In this document: one piece after another, positions 61,580 to 64,000 of the stretch
Layout of the letters: every line of letters starts with the position of its first letter
How positions within the stretch are numbered: position 1 is the first letter of the stretch
DNA from: Opisthorchis felineus
Lineage: Eukaryota > Platyhelminthes > Trematoda > Opisthorchiida > Opisthorchiidae
DNA length: 64,000 nt
NCBI GenBank assembly: GCA_004794785.1
Contig: SJOL01006485.1
Coordinates: 534,450 to 598,449, forward strand
Direction of reading: 5' to 3'
Made by a program: the position numbers and the translations under genes
Notes under the pieces: generated by a model
The model's database searches: none
Told to the model about the DNA's origin: nothing
Seen by the model: the letters and a program-made list of their open reading frames with translations, nothing else

Positions 61580-63092
61580 CTTCCTCGTTTGGCTTCGTGC
61601 AACATGGACGATTTTGTTCGATATTTTGCCCATTTTCTCCAAAAGCCCAAAAAAATTGACGTTTAACTTAGCTACATACATTTGATTCTCTCTGTTCACG
61701 ATCCTCCAAACTTCTCCATTTGTGATCCAGTCTACCAGCCTGGACGAAATTTGTCGGAAAACAACTGCTTTTTTGTCTAGCACCCCAAGGAGATCAAATA
61801 TATTTTTACAGACAGCTAAAGTTCTGGGGGTGAAGCAGTGAATGAGGGTACAAGATAAACTCTAACATCTTTGCTTATAATCTTAGCCTATTCAGTGTCC
61901 GAAAATCTTGAGTAGTTATCACTGTATGTAATGTGACGGACGTCCGTTATTTGCTCCTAATCACCGCAGAGTTATCAGCTGTGTGGCACGTCTACTGAAG
62001 CCTGGACGGGTAATGAATACGTATGAAGTCCCACGAATAAATGGACAGATCTGCTGAAATTTTACACAACATGCAATGAAGTTCAAAACAAAACAAGGTG
62101 GTTGCAGAAACCTACAAGAACGTATAACGTTCTCTATTCTCGATCAGTAGAATCCAACACTATGTATGCGCTTGGCAAGAAGCTTTTATTTCGATTTTGT
62201 CATTAAGCTGTGCTTGTCCTGTTCACTTTCTTGAAGGCTTAGATACAATTGGTCTCAGACACTCCGGGGCTCCACTATGAACTACGAGTCAGCCAATCTG
62301 GTAGCTAAAAATAATCGGCCTTTTGTGAGTTATTTGGTCTGTTTCAACCAATTCCGGTCCCCCCAAAATAAAATCCTTATTAATGCCACCAACAATAACT
62401 GAGAGGAGTTACTCGTCCGCGGTCAGCGTCTGAGTATGACTTTTGCAGTTCGTCAAAAATTGCCGAAAGACACTTTACCATTCATAAATTACCTATCAAA
62501 CCACAGTTGCCATGGTAACGTCGGAAAGATCTTTTCTGAAATACTGCCAGTCGGACGTAGAACTATGCAGCTCCTCCCATATTGGATTATCAGTTTGTCT
62601 TTGTCGTGCTCCCCCACGAAGTGGACCCTCGGCCACCGCAGACTTCACTGTTAGTAGGCTGCGCCCAGAAATAGGACACCGTTTGAGGAGCGGACTGTTA
62701 TAGTTGCCGAAATTGTCTTGTGTTCAGATTGAGAGTTAGAGTGCTTTCAATCTGATTAAACACGACCTTCGATAGTAAACTCCTCATTTACCCAGACATC
62801 CTTCTGGTTTTGCTTGTACTTTGCATGGATAACCAAGAATGGGATAAACCACCTTTCTTTATTTACTCAGTGCGGATGAATCCTATCTTCTACTCGTTCC
62901 CCTGTCTTCGTGTGCTAATACTTCACATGTATGGGCTACAGCATGTAACTGATTTAAATGAACTTTTGATTGATGGTCACCGGTTTGTTCTGTAAGCTAG
63001 GCTATTTATTTGCAATTTTTTCACCGCTAATCAAAACAGCCATGAGGCACCGCTAACCTACGATGCCAATAGGCCAACGACAATCTGTGGTT
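61580..63092. other. No gene recognised
   Basis: Frames up to 81 codons (61538-61783 minus, 62436-62703 plus) with no motif. A GC-richer patch at 62540-62700 is unexplained. Confidence 0.45.
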
Positions 63093-63094
63093 TT

Positions 63095-63300
63095 TCATGG
63101 AGATTTCGTCCTGTAGGTAAAGCCAGTCTATCTTGAAAACAATCTACAGTTGTTTCATTCTTATTGGGAATCATTATCAATGAGCATCTCACGAAACTCC
63201 ATGGGTCTCGGACTCACGACCTTTCAGCTAGTAGTACAAATAATCAGCCGTTCGGCCACCAGCGGTATTATTCTCACAATGGATTAGCCAGTCTTCAGTC
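63095..63300 (-). repeat. Family B SINE-like repeat, partial
   Basis: Plus-strand landmarks: GAGATTTCGTCCTGTAGGTA, AAGCCAGTCTATCTTGAAAA, GTTTCATTCTTATTGGGAAT, GAGCATCTCACGAAACTCC, CTCACGACCTTTCAGC, AATCAGCCGTTCGGCCACC. The AGGATATAGCGCC end is missing. Confidence 0.8.
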
Positions 63301-63763
63301 TAGATAGTGAACATTGGTCATGGCTGATAACACGACATGAAAATTTAAAACATAGCTTGACACAGATTCACCCGTCCATGTTCCTCATGAGATGAGATTA
63401 AGTCTGAAATACCATCTTAGCTTAATTTGGCCGTAATAATAACCTGCATACACGCGAATTATTTTATCTCACTTCCTTCAGTTTGCACATTTAATTCAGT
63501 TGTCCGTATATAATCAGCGGCTGGCTGGCTTCCGGTTCATCAGTTCCCATTTTTAGGGTTCTAATTTGGAAGTAGCGGACGATCTGCTTGGGTCGTGTCC
63601 ATAGCTTGGCTTAACACAACCTCCTCAAAAGTCTTTTTTCAGACAACTCACATCCAAGCATATTATGCTTGACATCTTCACCTACCTAGTACACACTAGT
63701 TGTCACAAAGTATTTAGTAAAACAGTGTTTTAAAATTGTGTGGTAACGACAGAATTAACAACC

Positions 63764-64000
63764 ATGCCATTTACGGCTAACAATACTCTCATGCCACATC
63801 GGCCGTCGCGTGGTGCCATCAGCCGGGTCGCATTACTTGATGCATACAGCAGGGCGGGTAAGCGAAAACATGCTACTGCTGACGCCTCCCTTCTTACACT
63901 TTCACATTTTCCGTCTTCCACCCACCCCCACCCAAATTTGAATACTTTCTCCGCAGGTCCCAGCTCTAGGACTGACCGTTTTGCTCGCCCTGCATCACAC
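63764..64000 (+). pseudogene. LINE 5' fragment, cut by window end
   Basis: Open from 63734 to the last base with no stop. The ATG at 63764 starts [13 protein letters not shown], followed by SRVALLDAYSRAGK and TADASLLTL. The same segment in the same frame is found at 6288-6085 on the minus strand, aligning without gaps. There it leads into the start of a LINE endonuclease, so the continuation of this copy should lie beyond the window. It may be a more intact copy than the one at 6 kb. Partial at the 3' side. Confidence 0.6.

Noticed and set aside
1..64000. CRISPR-like arrays or bacterial operon structure
   Set aside because: No regularly spaced short direct repeats and no tandem long frames; the repeats present are dispersed transposable elements.

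Overview
The window reads as non-genic DNA of a metazoan, most likely a parasitic flatworm (fluke or tapeworm). The reasons are the mix of decayed mobile elements: Penelope-like elements (PLEs), RTE/CR1-type LINEs with flatworm-like reading frames, a Gypsy LTR retrotransposon and tRNA-derived SINEs. There are no bacterial-style operons, no ribosome-binding-site logic and no long intact frame (the longest ATG-initiated frame is 178 codons). The sequence looks AT-rich by eye. I could not place any host protein exon, rRNA or functional tRNA gene, so the stretch is probably intergenic or deep intronic. The species cannot be named from this alone.

Layout. 1-4.3 kb: no recognised element, but a cluster of unusually long orphan frames. 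4.3-5.5 kb: two copies of an interspersed repeat (family A, about 300 bp). 5.8-6.3 kb: 5' fragment of a LINE on the minus strand; a second copy of the same region opens at 63.76 kb and runs off the window end. 8.5-11.75 kb: a badly frameshifted Gypsy pol gene in the order reverse transcriptase, RNase H, integrase, 3' LTR. 17.9-18.7 kb: C-terminal LINE reverse-transcriptase fragment (+). 54.24-54.79 kb: a second, different LINE C-terminal fragment (-). 43.45-44.43 kb: a 978-bp inverted structure whose right half encodes the C-terminal tail of a PLE GIY-YIG endonuclease. 60.3-60.6 kb: an antisense PLE reverse-transcriptase fragment.

Interspersed families. A has eleven loci, several with head-to-head inverted junctions. 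B is a SINE-like repeat of about 280 bp with tRNA-type boxes: five loci, one a palindromic pair. C is a set of fold-back elements made of inverted PLE tails (24.55, 43.45 and 58.02 kb). D is a second fold-back family (44.45, 53.06, 60.02 and 60.97 kb) associated with the PLE reverse-transcriptase fragment. One D member at 44.45 kb is a 196-bp hairpin with 55-nt arms that match at 52 of 55 positions, and its loop resembles a tRNA gene.

How the parts relate. None of the coding remnants looks functional. The coherent story is repeated production of short fold-back, probably non-autonomous elements from PLE terminal repeats, plus SINEs and LINEs, on a background of ageing insertions. The PLE-derived fold-backs, above all the tRNA-cored one directly abutting the PLE tail palindrome, are the best candidates for something not previously described.
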